Source: Shouchella rhizosphaerae (GTDB lineage Bacteria; Bacillota; Bacilli; Bacillales; Bacillaceae_D). Taken from it: a DNA stretch of 64,000 nt. Under the pieces are notes generated by a model that did not search any database, was not told the origin of the DNA, and saw only the letters and a list, made by a program, of their open reading frames with translations. The DNA lies in assembly GCF_900142675.1 (NCBI RefSeq), contig NZ_FRBS01000007.1, positions 124,001 to 188,000 of the forward strand, read 5' to 3'. The translations under genes were made by a program, and so were the position numbers. Positions within the stretch are counted from its first letter, which is position 1, and each line of letters begins with the position of its first letter. Of this stretch, positions 16,576-23,910 are shown in pieces.

Positions 16576-17276
16576 TGAAAAAGGTAAAATCATTGAAATT
16601 AGCCATGATCGCTACAGCTTTTGTAGGAGCGTTAGTTATTGTTCTCGGCTCAGGAGGGTCGTTTTCATGGTTTACAGGGGAAACGTCTGCTACTGGGGAA
16701 ATTAAAAATGGAACGCTGGAAATTAACCATGGCGAGGACATTGACGGCAACATCGTTCAAGCGGAAAGTTTTGCTCCTTCACAGCTAATCTTTGGCGATT
16801 GGCTCTCAATTGAAAATACAGGCACCCTTGACACTCATTTGCAAGCAACCTATGACCACTCTGTCGACTTGAATGTACCCATCGATGCGTATAAAGTTGG
16901 CTACATTGCGATTAAGTATACAACAACGCCAGGCAGGGATGTGTATGAAGATGCACAATATAAGTTAGACCAATTGTTTAATGGCATTACTAATGAAGTT
17001 CAGTCTTTTTCACATACGGCCGAGGCAAATGGCGTTGAAGTTGTAGCTGCCTTAATTGATGAACAAGCTTATGACGAAAATGCTGATCAGTTTGTGCTTG
17101 GCGATGGCAGCTTGCAAGGACCTGACAACGAATTTTGGCAATTGGATGAAGGCCAATACATTGATCTTAATTTTGGCGTGAAATTAGACGAGAATGCAGG
17201 CAATGAATACCAAGGAGCTGTTTATACTGCTTCACTTGAAGTATTAGCCAAGCAAACAGACCAAGGCGCGAAATAA
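16575..17276 (+). CDS. tasA: TasA/CalY-family amyloid fibre protein
   Basis: A 233-residue secreted protein of the TasA/camelysin family (Peptidase M73 in databases). The N-terminus (KLAMIATAFVGALVIVLGS) and the following SWFTGETSATGEIKNGTLEI match the SipW-cleaved start of TasA/CalY. The middle LIFGDWLSIENTGTLDTHL and the C-terminal NEYQGAVYTASLEV are also family-like. These proteins form biofilm-matrix fibres and occur on spores. AAGGAGG is seven bases before ATG 16575. TapA, the fibre anchor of B. subtilis, is not encoded here. The perfect hairpin after the stop has been separated from its T-run by an inserted element (17315-17453). Confidence 0.9.
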   Translation: MKKVKSLKLAMIATAFVGALVIVLGSGGSFSWFTGETSATGEIKNGTLEINHGEDIDGNIVQAESFAPSQLIFGDWLSIENTGTLDTHLQATYDHSVDLNVPIDAYKVGYIAIKYTTTPGRDVYEDAQYKLDQLFNGITNEVQSFSHTAEANGVEVVAALIDEQAYDENADQFVLGDGSLQGPDNEFWQLDEGQYIDLNFGVKLDENAGNEYQGAVYTASLEVLAKQTDQGAK

Positions 17277-17288
17277 TTTAGTCAGTGG

Positions 17289-17314
17289 AGGTTGTCGGCA
17301 TTTGCCGACAACCT
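17289..17314 (+). terminator. tasA terminator stem, apparently split by an insertion
   Basis: AGGTTGTCGGCA and TGCCGACAACCT form a perfect 12-bp stem with a TT loop but no T-run follows. TTTGCCGACAACCT occurs again at 17454-17467 and there is followed by ATTTTTTG, so the original terminator probably read straight from stem to T-run. Confidence 0.6.
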
Positions 17315-17453
17315 CAGACTGTAGACAAACGCTCGCATACTTCGTCGTTTGCCTCACTCATATGCTCATGAACCCCCGTTCTATTCGCATCTTCCCTCGG
17401 CTGCACTCCTCGTCTGACAAGCGTTTTCTATCAGTCTGATTGCGGTTAGCGAC
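17315..17453. repeat. MITE-like repeat element, copy A
   Basis: The first 18 bases (17315-17332, CAGACTGTAGACAAACGC) are nearly the inverse of 17421-17438 (GCGTTTTCTATCAGTCTG): terminal inverted repeats. The 139-base stretch is flanked by the 14-bp direct repeat TTTGCCGACAACCT (17301-17314 and 17454-17467). Fifteen bases lie between the right inverted repeat and the right direct repeat, which leaves the exact boundary unsure. It codes for nothing. A related copy lies at 56887. Confidence 0.65.
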
Positions 17454-17497
17454 TTTGCCGACAACCTATTTTTTGTTGTCTACTAAAACAGAAATTC

Positions 17498-18028
17498 CTA
17501 TTTTGCTGGTTGATAAAGGTAGCAGCCTTGTTCATGGCTGTTGACTAAGCCAGCAGCTTCCATAAAAGACTGGCAAGTGGTTGGCCCAACAAAGGCCATA
17601 CCAGCAGATTTTAACGCTTTGCTTAGCGCTATAGCTTGTTCGGAAAGGTTGTCCTGTTTATTTGGAGCAAAGGACCAGATAAAACGGGCAAAGGAGCCAT
17701 GCTCGTTTGCAAGTTTACGAGCTACAGCCGCATTTGTAAGAATGGCACGGATTTTTCCTTCATGGCGAATGATCGCTTTCATTTCTTTTAAGCGCGCCAC
17801 ATCTTCTTCTGTAAAACGGGCCAATGACTCCCAGTTAAAGCTAGCGAATGCTGTTCGGAGCGCATCTCGTTTTTTTAAGACAGTTAGCCAGCTTAATCCT
17901 GATTGCATAAGCTCTAACATAAGCATTTCAAATAGCTGTTGGTCGTCATAAGTAGGGCGCCCCCATTCGCTATCATGGTAGTGCTCGTAGAGGGGGCTGT
18001 TACTTACCCAACTACAACGCTTTGGCAT
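17498..18028 (-). CDS. tag: DNA-3-methyladenine glycosylase I
   Basis: A 176-residue Tag glycosylase that removes 3-methyladenine from alkylated DNA. The zinc ligands are all present: Cys in RCSWV near the N-terminus, His in YHDSEWG, and the C-terminal His-x3-Cys (NSHEQGCY). The helix-hairpin-helix part and the substrate-pocket Glu in FEMLMLELMQSGLSW are intact, followed by TVLKKRDALR. Size fits the family (E. coli 187). GAGGAGG precedes ATG 18028. It lies 39 bases after tenA on the same strand with no terminator between, so it may be in the tenA transcript. Confidence 0.94.
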   Translation of the reverse strand: MPKRCSWVSNSPLYEHYHDSEWGRPTYDDQQLFEMLMLELMQSGLSWLTVLKKRDALRTAFASFNWESLARFTEEDVARLKEMKAIIRHEGKIRAILTNAAVARKLANEHGSFARFIWSFAPNKQDNLSEQAIALSKALKSAGMAFVGPTTCQSFMEAAGLVNSHEQGCYLYQPAK

Positions 18029-18067
18029 AGGAACCTCCTCATATTTGAACGATAAGCCGGAGCACTG

Positions 18068-18742
18068 TTAATAAGCAACCGGCCATTTTTCTTTTACATA
18101 AGCCATTTCCCAAAAACTATACTCTAGTTGACAGCTTTTTAAAAAATGGTCTTGCATCCGTTCTTTTTCTTGTTCGGTAGCATGTGCCGCAAGCTCGTCG
18201 AGGCGTTTACAAAATTGTTTCGTTACCCCCATTTCTCCGTTTGAGCGGTAAAAGGAAATCCAGTCGAAAAATGGATGGTTCGCTTTTGGCTGGAACGTTT
18301 CGTACAAATAGTCGCCGATCGCTTGGTATGTCCACGGACAAGGCAGAAGCACAGCCAATATTTCGGCGAGAGAACCACGGTGGGCGACATCAAGCATGTG
18401 GCGTGTATAGTGGTGGGCAGTTGGGGCGAGAGGCTCATATTGCAAATCTTCATAGCGGACGCCTGCCACCTTGCAAAAATTATGGTGAGGGTGTGTTTCA
18501 CTGTGCAAAATAAAGCCAATTTGTTCCGCGAACATCGCCATGTCTTCGCGGTTTTCGCACCGGCTAATAGCAATGCCGTATATTTGCATAAACGTATTTA
18601 AGTATTCAAAATCTTGTTTGACGTAGTGAATAAGGGAATCTGCGGGCAACGAGCCTTTGCCAATACCTTGTACAAACGGATGGCTAAATATGGCTTTGTA
18701 AATCGGGTCGGCGGTTTTGCGAAGTTCGGCAGTAAAACTCAT
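18068..18742 (-). CDS. tenA: Aminopyrimidine aminohydrolase / thiaminase II (TenA)
   Basis: A 224-residue TenA protein. In bacilli it hydrolyses aminomethyl-aminomethylpyrimidine from degraded thiamin to HMP, salvaging vitamin B1. Visible are FSHPFVQGIGKGSLP, the acidic FEYLNTF near the active site, the catalytic Cys in LLPCPWTYQAIG and the C-terminal Glu in LEYSFWEMAY. ATG 18742 follows AAAGGAGGAG; the frame continues upstream only into the riboswitch. No other thi gene is adjacent, although in many bacilli tenA heads tenI-thiOSGF. A TPP riboswitch at 18826-18910 controls it. Confidence 0.94.
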   Translation of the reverse strand: MSFTAELRKTADPIYKAIFSHPFVQGIGKGSLPADSLIHYVKQDFEYLNTFMQIYGIAISRCENREDMAMFAEQIGFILHSETHPHHNFCKVAGVRYEDLQYEPLAPTAHHYTRHMLDVAHRGSLAEILAVLLPCPWTYQAIGDYLYETFQPKANHPFFDWISFYRSNGEMGVTKQFCKRLDELAAHATEQEKERMQDHFLKSCQLEYSFWEMAYVKEKWPVAY

Positions 18743-18825
18743 AAAAATCGTCTCCTCCTTTTTTTCCACAAAGGGATGCCTGACGCAAAGAAAGGAGAGT
18801 TGCTTTACATGAATAAGCAATTGTT

Positions 18826-18910
18826 CTCCACTTCCCTACGCTGGTACAAGCCAGATCAGGTTCAAAGGGTCAAAGCAGCGCTTTTCTCAGCCAGATGGCT
18901 CCCCTAGTGG
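18826..18910 (-). promoter_or_regulatory. TPP riboswitch (THI element) upstream of tenA
   Basis: On the minus strand the aptamer blocks are in order: GGGGAGCC, GGCTGAGA, GACCCTTTGAACCTGATCTGG and AGCGTAGGGAAGTGG; the ends CCACT and AGTGG form P1. Between aptamer and tenA I see no terminator. Instead CTCTCCTTT (about 18788-18800) could pair with AAAGGAGGAG at the tenA ribosome binding site, suggesting control of translation initiation. The aptamer is certain by consensus; the switching mode is inference. Confidence 0.95.
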
Positions 18911-19076
18911 TTCTTCTTAAAGTGAACCATATCTTCAGACAAAGTGCAATGAATAGCTGTTAACGGTACGTTGCCCACTGGCAAAAAACATTTGCAAGGC
19001 ACGCTAGAAGGTGTTATGATGCTTCGGAGACTAAAAATAGACAGATAAATGAAATATTGTAAGGATGGGAGACAGC

Positions 19077-20090
19077 ATGAAATCATACGTAATTGATCGG
19101 ATGTATAAAGCATCTGCAGGGGTCGCCAATGCAGTGCTTGTTACGTTAGGTATTGGACTTTTGTTTGAATCTTTCGGCAATATTTTTGGTTGGAGTGCGT
19201 TTGTCACAATTGGCTCCATTACTAAAATTCTACTCGCTCCAGCAATTGGCGCCGGGATCGCTTACCAGCTAGGAGGAAACACGCTCGTCATTTATGCAGC
19301 TATGGCTTCGAGTACGGTGGGCGGCAATGCGATTAGTTTTGTCGAAGGGCTGCCAGTTCTCGCACCAGGACAACCTGTGAGCGCTGTTATTGCAGCAGTC
19401 GCTGCGACTTATGTCGGCAAACGAATAACTGGAAAGACGAAACTGGATATGATGGCAATTCCTTTTTCCGGTATTTTTGTTGGCGGGCTTGTAGGACTTG
19501 TTATGGCAGCTGTTACGACACCGATGCTAGAATGGATAAGCGCGCAATTGGCTACGTCTGTACAAGGATCGCCTATTATCGCTCCAATGGCCATCGCTCT
19601 CACATGGAGCATTTTGCTTATGACACCAGCTTCATCGGCTGCACTTGCGATTGCCTTGCAAATGGACCCGATCTCAAGTGGTGCAGCATTAATTGGTTGC
19701 ACAGCTCAGTTTGTCGGTTTCACCCTTATGTCTTGGAAACAAAACGATGCTGGGGCGTTACTTGCCCAAGGGCTTGTCACGCCAAAAGTACAGTTTCCCA
19801 ATTTAATTAAAAACCCGCGCCTCTGTTTGCCTCCGTTTGCCGCAGCAATTATTTGCGCTCCGATTGCTTCACTAGCCTTTCAGTTCCAAGTTTCGTATGA
19901 GCTTGCCGGTTTAGGCTTGAATTCTTTGATTGCGCCTATTACGATTTTTTCCACACAAGGAATAACAGGCTTGTTCATTTTTATAGGCACAGGCATCATT
20001 TTGCCAGGGATCATTTCATTGGCGTTATATGAGTTAATCAAACGGATTGGCTGGGCGAAAACAGGCGATTTGCATATTAAACTGCAATAA
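19077..20090 (+). CDS. Stand-alone PTS EIIC-like membrane protein (PfoR-like)
   Basis: A 337-residue, roughly ten-helix membrane protein of the PTS_EIIC_2 family (the PfoR group). Glycine-rich membrane blocks such as GNTLVIYAAMASSTVGGNAI, AVIAAVAATYVGKRITGK and FSGIFVGGLVGLVMAAVTTP are typical. No IIA or IIB domain is fused or encoded nearby, so sugar phosphorylation cannot be inferred; transport or regulation are both open. ATG 19077 follows GGGAG by five bases; ATG 19065 overlaps that site. It is monocistronic, divergent from the tenA riboswitch. Confidence 0.82.
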   Translation: MKSYVIDRMYKASAGVANAVLVTLGIGLLFESFGNIFGWSAFVTIGSITKILLAPAIGAGIAYQLGGNTLVIYAAMASSTVGGNAISFVEGLPVLAPGQPVSAVIAAVAATYVGKRITGKTKLDMMAIPFSGIFVGGLVGLVMAAVTTPMLEWISAQLATSVQGSPIIAPMAIALTWSILLMTPASSAALAIALQMDPISSGAALIGCTAQFVGFTLMSWKQNDAGALLAQGLVTPKVQFPNLIKNPRLCLPPFAAAIICAPIASLAFQFQVSYELAGLGLNSLIAPITIFSTQGITGLFIFIGTGIILPGIISLALYELIKRIGWAKTGDLHIKLQ

Positions 20091-20170
20091 TGGAGAAGAA
20101 GGTACTTTCAGGCTTACGCCAAACATAGACGTAATGATGGCCAGCCGAGGCTGTCGTTGGAATAGAAGAC

Positions 20171-20201
20171 AAAGCTCAGCGGAAGCTGAGCTTTGTTTTT
20201 T
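20171..20201. terminator. Bidirectional terminator
   Basis: AAAGCTCAGC and GCTGAGCTTT pair around GGAA, followed by GTTTTTTC. It lies between the convergent EIIC-like and TerC genes; the minus-strand T-run is weaker. Confidence 0.85.
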
Positions 20202-20202
20202 C

Positions 20203-21012
20203 TTATCCTTCGATTTTTCGTTCAGCTCGTTTTTCTGACTGCGCTTCTTGTTCGCCATCTTGTGGTTTGCTTGATAAGAACCATCCGGCAATGACAATAA
20301 GAACTAAAACGCCGTAGAAAAAGAGCTTCCAGCCCGTTGAGTGTGGGAATTCGTGTGGGATCCATGCAATCGCATCATGGGCAAGCACTTGCACCGTCAA
20401 CTTGACGCCAACCCAGCCAACAATAATAAATGCGGCCGTTTCAAGGCCAGGCCGTTTTTCGAGCAGTGCAACAAATTTTGTAGCTGCAAAGCGCATGATT
20501 AAGAGGCCGATGAAACCGCCAAGAAAGACGACAATAAATTGGCCGATGTCCATACTGCCGACCGTGCCGAGGTTAGTTGGCGTTAAAGCGGTGGCCAAGG
20601 CAACGGCAGCTAAAATCGAGTCAACAGCAAAGGCGATGTCGGCGACTTCGACTTTTAACACAGTCGTCCAGAAGCCGCTTCCTTTTTTAGCTTTTGCAAT
20701 GCCGGCCTTTTCCTCGCTTTTCTTGACAATATGCTTTCGGTATAAATGGTTTAGCGCAATGAATAATAGGTATGCGGCACCAATCGCTTGAACTTGCCAA
20801 ATGTCGACAAGAAAAGAAATGATAAACAACGAACCTAACCGAAAAACAAACGCGCCAGCCAAACCGTAAAAGAGCGCTTTTTTACGTTCTGTCTCAGGCA
20901 AATGTTTGACCATAATCGCTAGAACTAGCGCATTATCAGCCGCCAATACACCTTCCAATGCAATAAGCACAACAAGCACCCAGCTGTACTCTAAAAGTAA
21001 TGATACATCCAT
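20203..21012 (-). CDS. TerC-family membrane protein, probable Mn2+ exporter (YkoY/YceF type)
   Basis: A 269-residue TerC-family protein with seven to eight membrane helices. Key acidic membrane motifs are LEGVLAADNALVLAIM near the N-terminus and VEVADIAFAVDSILAAVALA in the middle, the paired E/D-rich helices expected to bind metal. FAATKFVALLEKRPGLETAAF and a charged cytoplasmic tail follow. The B. subtilis relatives YkoY (MeeY) and YceF (MeeF) export manganese, some for loading secreted enzymes. A yybP-ykoY riboswitch directly upstream supports the same role here. ATG 21012 has GAGAGG and GGAG upstream. Confidence 0.92.
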   Translation of the reverse strand: MDVSLLLEYSWVLVVLIALEGVLAADNALVLAIMVKHLPETERKKALFYGLAGAFVFRLGSLFIISFLVDIWQVQAIGAAYLLFIALNHLYRKHIVKKSEEKAGIAKAKKGSGFWTTVLKVEVADIAFAVDSILAAVALATALTPTNLGTVGSMDIGQFIVVFLGGFIGLLIMRFAATKFVALLEKRPGLETAAFIIVGWVGVKLTVQVLAHDAIAWIPHEFPHSTGWKLFFYGVLVLIVIAGWFLSSKPQDGEQEAQSEKRAERKIEG

Positions 21013-21081
21013 CGCTCCACTCGCCTCTCTTTAGTTAATGTCCACTCCAGCTCGTTTTCACCAAAGAGAGGAAAAAATACA

Positions 21082-21128
21082 CAAAAAAGACCTCTGCCTT
21101 GGTTTTAAAAACGAGGCAAAGGTCTTGC
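21082..21128 (-). terminator. Riboswitch expression platform terminator
   Basis: On the minus strand GACCTTTGCCTCG and its partner CAAGGCAGAGGTC form a long stem followed by TTTTTTG. The 5' arm (AAGACCTTTGCC) is also the 3' end of the yybP-ykoY aptamer, so metal binding and terminator formation are mutually exclusive. Confidence 0.88.
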
Positions 21129-21231
21129 TAGACATTTATGTATCATGCCAACAACAAAGCCGGTGGAAAATCCACGTAATGACGACTTTGGTTCAAGTTA
21201 TGTCAATAACTTGCAGCTACTCCCCTTTGAA
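21114..21231 (-). promoter_or_regulatory. yybP-ykoY (Mn2+) riboswitch
   Basis: On the minus strand the conserved elements run AAAGGGGAGTAGC, AAAGTCGTCATTACGTGG, CACCGGCTTTGTTG and AGCAAGACCTTTGCC. These are the signature blocks of this riboswitch, which binds Mn2+ and turns on Mn-efflux genes. The terminator at 21082-21128 is the expected switch. This is a direct consensus match from memory, with no substitution in the core blocks that I can see. Confidence 0.95.
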
Positions 21232-21368
21232 GGAATGTTATGCAATTAACGATAGTATACGTGAAGATTAATAGAAACGTCAAGCCTTTTTAAAAAATAG
21301 AATGGACAGGGCATGAATAAGCCTGCTCTTGGGTAAACATGAACTATAAGAGAAAGGTGTGATTCAGG

Positions 21369-22259
21369 TTGGAAAAATACAAACATCACATCGTCGAAAC
21401 AGGAGGCCACACGTTTCACATCGTGTCCGCTGGACAAGAAGATGGAGAACTGGTCCTTTTGCTGCATGGTTTTCCTGAGTTTTGGTACGGATTTCGCCAT
21501 CAAATCAATGCATTGGCAAGAGCAGGATACCGCGTCATTGTGCCAGACCAACGTGGCTATAACCAGTCTGATAAGCCTAAAGACATTAAAGCTTACACGC
21601 TCGATGTCCTTCGTGATGACTGTGTGGCGTTTATTAAAGCGTTTGGGCGGAAACAGGCTTATTTAATCGGTCATGATTGGGGAGGAGCAGTTGCTTGGCA
21701 TCTAGCTGCCTCAAAGCCAGAAGTTGTGAAAAAGCTTGTCGCCATTAATATTCCCCATCCAGCCGATATGCGTGTTGCTTTAAAGAAGCACCCTTTGCAG
21801 CTGTTCCGCAGCGCATATATGCTGTTTTTCCAAGTGCCCCATGCCCCAGAAAAGCTGCTTGCCGCCAGGGATTTTGCCTACTTGGAAGCTGGAATGACGA
21901 AAACAGCCAATGAGCGGGCTTTTACAAAGGCGGAATTGCGTCACTATAAACTGGCTTGGCGGCAGCCAGGAGCGCTGAAAGGAATGCTTAATTGGTATCG
22001 TGCCATCCGTTTCCAAGGGGTAGACAGGAAGACCGAGATTGATCTGCCAGTCTCTGTGCCGACAAGGATCATTTGGGGAGCCAATGACCTGTTTTTAAGA
22101 AAAGCACTCGCACAAGCCAGTTTGAAAAGGTGTAGCAATGGCGATGCCGTGTTAGTAGATGGAGCTACCCATTGGCTCCACCATGAGCATCCTGAAATTG
22201 TGAATCATCTTATGCTTGAGCATTTACAAAAACAAAAAAAGCGGCTTTGGCCTGTGTGA
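21369..22259 (+). CDS. Alpha/beta hydrolase, epoxide-hydrolase-like
   Basis: A 296-residue alpha/beta hydrolase of the epoxide hydrolase/haloalkane dehalogenase branch. Visible are the oxyanion motif LLHGFPEFWYG (HGxP), the nucleophile elbow LIGHDWGGAVAWHLA with Asp as nucleophile, the acid in IIWGANDLFL and the base His in GATHWLHHEHPE. A cap domain with Tyr-rich segments lies between. An Asp nucleophile with HGxP favours epoxide hydrolase. TTG 21369 has AAAGGTG ten bases upstream and no better start is near. Monocistronic; substrate unknown. Confidence 0.88.
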   Translation: MEKYKHHIVETGGHTFHIVSAGQEDGELVLLLHGFPEFWYGFRHQINALARAGYRVIVPDQRGYNQSDKPKDIKAYTLDVLRDDCVAFIKAFGRKQAYLIGHDWGGAVAWHLAASKPEVVKKLVAINIPHPADMRVALKKHPLQLFRSAYMLFFQVPHAPEKLLAARDFAYLEAGMTKTANERAFTKAELRHYKLAWRQPGALKGMLNWYRAIRFQGVDRKTEIDLPVSVPTRIIWGANDLFLRKALAQASLKRCSNGDAVLVDGATHWLHHEHPEIVNHLMLEHLQKQKKRLWPV

Positions 22260-22274
22260 AGCTGTGCCGCGCCG

Positions 22275-22303
22275 TTGCGTTTTGGCAATCAGTCTGGTAC
22301 GAT
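22275..22303 (+). promoter_or_regulatory. Promoter of the hflX leader transcript
   Basis: TTGCGT (22275-22280), a 17-nt spacer and TACGAT (22298-22303). The leader peptide's binding site AAGGGAGG follows at 22318. Confidence 0.6.
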
Positions 22304-22333
22304 ACATGTGTTATCTTAAGGGAGGTTTTTATC

Positions 22334-22372
22334 ATGATCATTACAAAGACGATTGCCAAGGCCGCTAACTGA
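22334..22372 (+). CDS. hflX leader peptide, 12 codons
   Basis: The frame encodes MIITKTIAKAAN and stops at TGA 22370-22372. It has a near-perfect ribosome binding site (AAGGGAGG, eight bases before ATG), better than most genes here, although the product is tiny. It sits about 30 bases after a promoter and 165 bases before hflX, with competing hairpins between. This is the layout of ribosome-mediated attenuation used by antibiotic-inducible genes. The peptide itself probably matters only as a stalling point. Confidence 0.7.
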   Translation: MIITKTIAKAAN

Positions 22373-22392
22373 ATACTGTCTACTGTGTACCA

Positions 22393-22494
22393 GTGTAAAC
22401 GGGAAAGGTGCGTCTAAGTAATGAAGGCCGAACCTTAAATTAAATACCCTCGTTTGCCCACACAGGCTTTTTAGGCGTGTGTATTTTGTTATGC
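22393..22494 (+). promoter_or_regulatory. Candidate hflX attenuator
   Basis: A terminator-like hairpin (CACAC at 22459-22463, GTGTG at 22477-22481, then TATTTTG) competes with pairing of GTGTAAACGGG (22393-22403) with CCCTCGTTTGCCCACAC (22447-22463). AAGGT and ACCTT (near 22405 and 22431) form another local stem. Listeria hflX homologues are known to be induced by antibiotics through leader attenuation. Pairings are by eye and the terminator is weak, so the exact fold is uncertain. Confidence 0.5.
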
Positions 22495-22537
22495 CTAGTA
22501 AAATCAAAATAGACATAACAACTGGAGGACTTATTAT

Positions 22538-23812
22538 ATGCATGAACAATTGAGACAAACGACACAACCAACAATTATTGTGGGTGTGGAGTTGCAAAAA
22601 GACACAGATTTCCACTATTCGATGGAAGAGTTAAACAATTTGGCCGATGCTCTTGATTTACAGGTTGCGGGACAGCTCACGCAAAAGCTGCCTGTACCAA
22701 ATCAAGCGACGTATATTGGTGCTGGCAAAGCGTCTGAACTTTCCATGATGTGTGAATCCCTTGGGGCTACGCTCGTTGTGTTTAATGATGAGCTATCGCC
22801 TTCACAAATCCGCAATCTTGAGAAATTGCTGGAAGTAACCGTATATGATCGGACCATGTTGATTTTAGATATTTTTGGAGAAAGGGCGAAGACGAAAGAA
22901 GCTCAACTTCAAGTAGAAATGGCGCGGCTCCGCTATTTGCTGCCACGGCTCGTCGGCATGCGCGCTTCATTAAGCAGGCAAGGCGGTAGCGGCACTGGCT
23001 TGGCCAACCGCGGCGCCGGGGAAACAAAGTTGGAGCTCGACCGCCGTAAAATTGAAGCACGTATTCATGCGTTGGAAAAAGATCTCGAAGAAATTGTCAA
23101 ACGACGCGAGTTACAGCGCAAACGCCGGAAAAAACAAGCGCTGCCGGTCGTTGCCTTAGTTGGCTATACAAATGCAGGGAAATCATCGCTGATGAATGCG
23201 ATGCTGGACAATGCCGAGGAAAAGCGAGTGTTTGAAAAAGATATGTTGTTTGCCACTCTCGATACGTCTGTGCGTAAAGTGGAACTTGACAAAAACCATT
23301 CTGTTTTATTGGCGGATACGGTTGGCTTTGTTTCTAAATTGCCAACACACCTCGTTAAAGCATTCCGCTCAACATTGGAAGAAGCACGGGAAGCCGATTT
23401 GCTCCTCCATGTCGTCGATTATTCAAATGAACGCCATCGCGAAATGGCAAAGACGACAAATGAAACACTCCAGGCGATGGAAATTGATCGCCCGATGATT
23501 TATGTTTATAACAAAATGGATCGATTGAAAGAGGCATTTCCTCAAGCGCATGGCGATGAGCTGTTTATATCAGCTAAGACTAAACAAGGGCTTGATTTAT
23601 TAGCACAGAAAATAGCAAGCTATGTTTTTCAAGATTTGGAAAAACATCTGTTCATCGTTCCTTATCGTGACGGGGAGGCGGCTGCTTATTTAAACAACCA
23701 TGCCCATGTTCACACACAACGTGCTGAAGAAGACGGCTGGCATATCGTTGCCGATTTGCATGAACGAGACTTGAAGCGGGTTGAAAGCTACTGTGTGTCA
23801 AAAGAACAATAA
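22538..23812 (+). CDS. hflX: GTPase HflX (ribosome splitting / rescue)
   Basis: A 424-residue HflX GTPase, which binds the large ribosomal subunit and splits stalled 70S ribosomes, giving tolerance to some translation inhibitors and stresses. The N-terminal HflX domain includes YIGAGKASEL, VVFNDELSPSQIRNLE and ILDIFGERAKTKEAQLQVE, followed by the linker RGAGETKLELDRRKIE. The G domain has G1 GYTNAGKSSL, G2 FATLDTSVR, G3 DTVGFV and G4 YNKMD. A C-terminal domain follows. GGAGG precedes ATG 22538. A 12-codon leader peptide and attenuator lie upstream, suggesting antibiotic-responsive expression. Confidence 0.95.
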   Translation: MHEQLRQTTQPTIIVGVELQKDTDFHYSMEELNNLADALDLQVAGQLTQKLPVPNQATYIGAGKASELSMMCESLGATLVVFNDELSPSQIRNLEKLLEVTVYDRTMLILDIFGERAKTKEAQLQVEMARLRYLLPRLVGMRASLSRQGGSGTGLANRGAGETKLELDRRKIEARIHALEKDLEEIVKRRELQRKRRKKQALPVVALVGYTNAGKSSLMNAMLDNAEEKRVFEKDMLFATLDTSVRKVELDKNHSVLLADTVGFVSKLPTHLVKAFRSTLEEAREADLLLHVVDYSNERHREMAKTTNETLQAMEIDRPMIYVYNKMDRLKEAFPQAHGDELFISAKTKQGLDLLAQKIASYVFQDLEKHLFIVPYRDGEAAAYLNNHAHVHTQRAEEDGWHIVADLHERDLKRVESYCVSKEQ

Positions 23813-23814
23813 TG

Positions 23815-23855
23815 AAAAAAGCCATTTGAATGCTTCTCGTTCAAATGGCTTTTTG
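23815..23855. terminator. Terminator after hflX
   Basis: AAAAAAGCCATTTGAA and TTCAAATGGCTTTTT pair perfectly around a nine-base loop. It also has an opposing T-run and could serve the small minus-strand gene at 23911-24054. Confidence 0.93.
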
Positions 23856-23910
23856 GCGTAGACAGATGAACACTTGTTTCGTTGTTTTATGACAAAGACA
23901 AATCTGGCTG

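Noticed and set aside
22300-22540. T-box or riboswitch as the hflX leader element
   Set aside because: No T-box sequence (TGGNACCGCG) or known aptamer core; the leader peptide with competing hairpins explains the region better.
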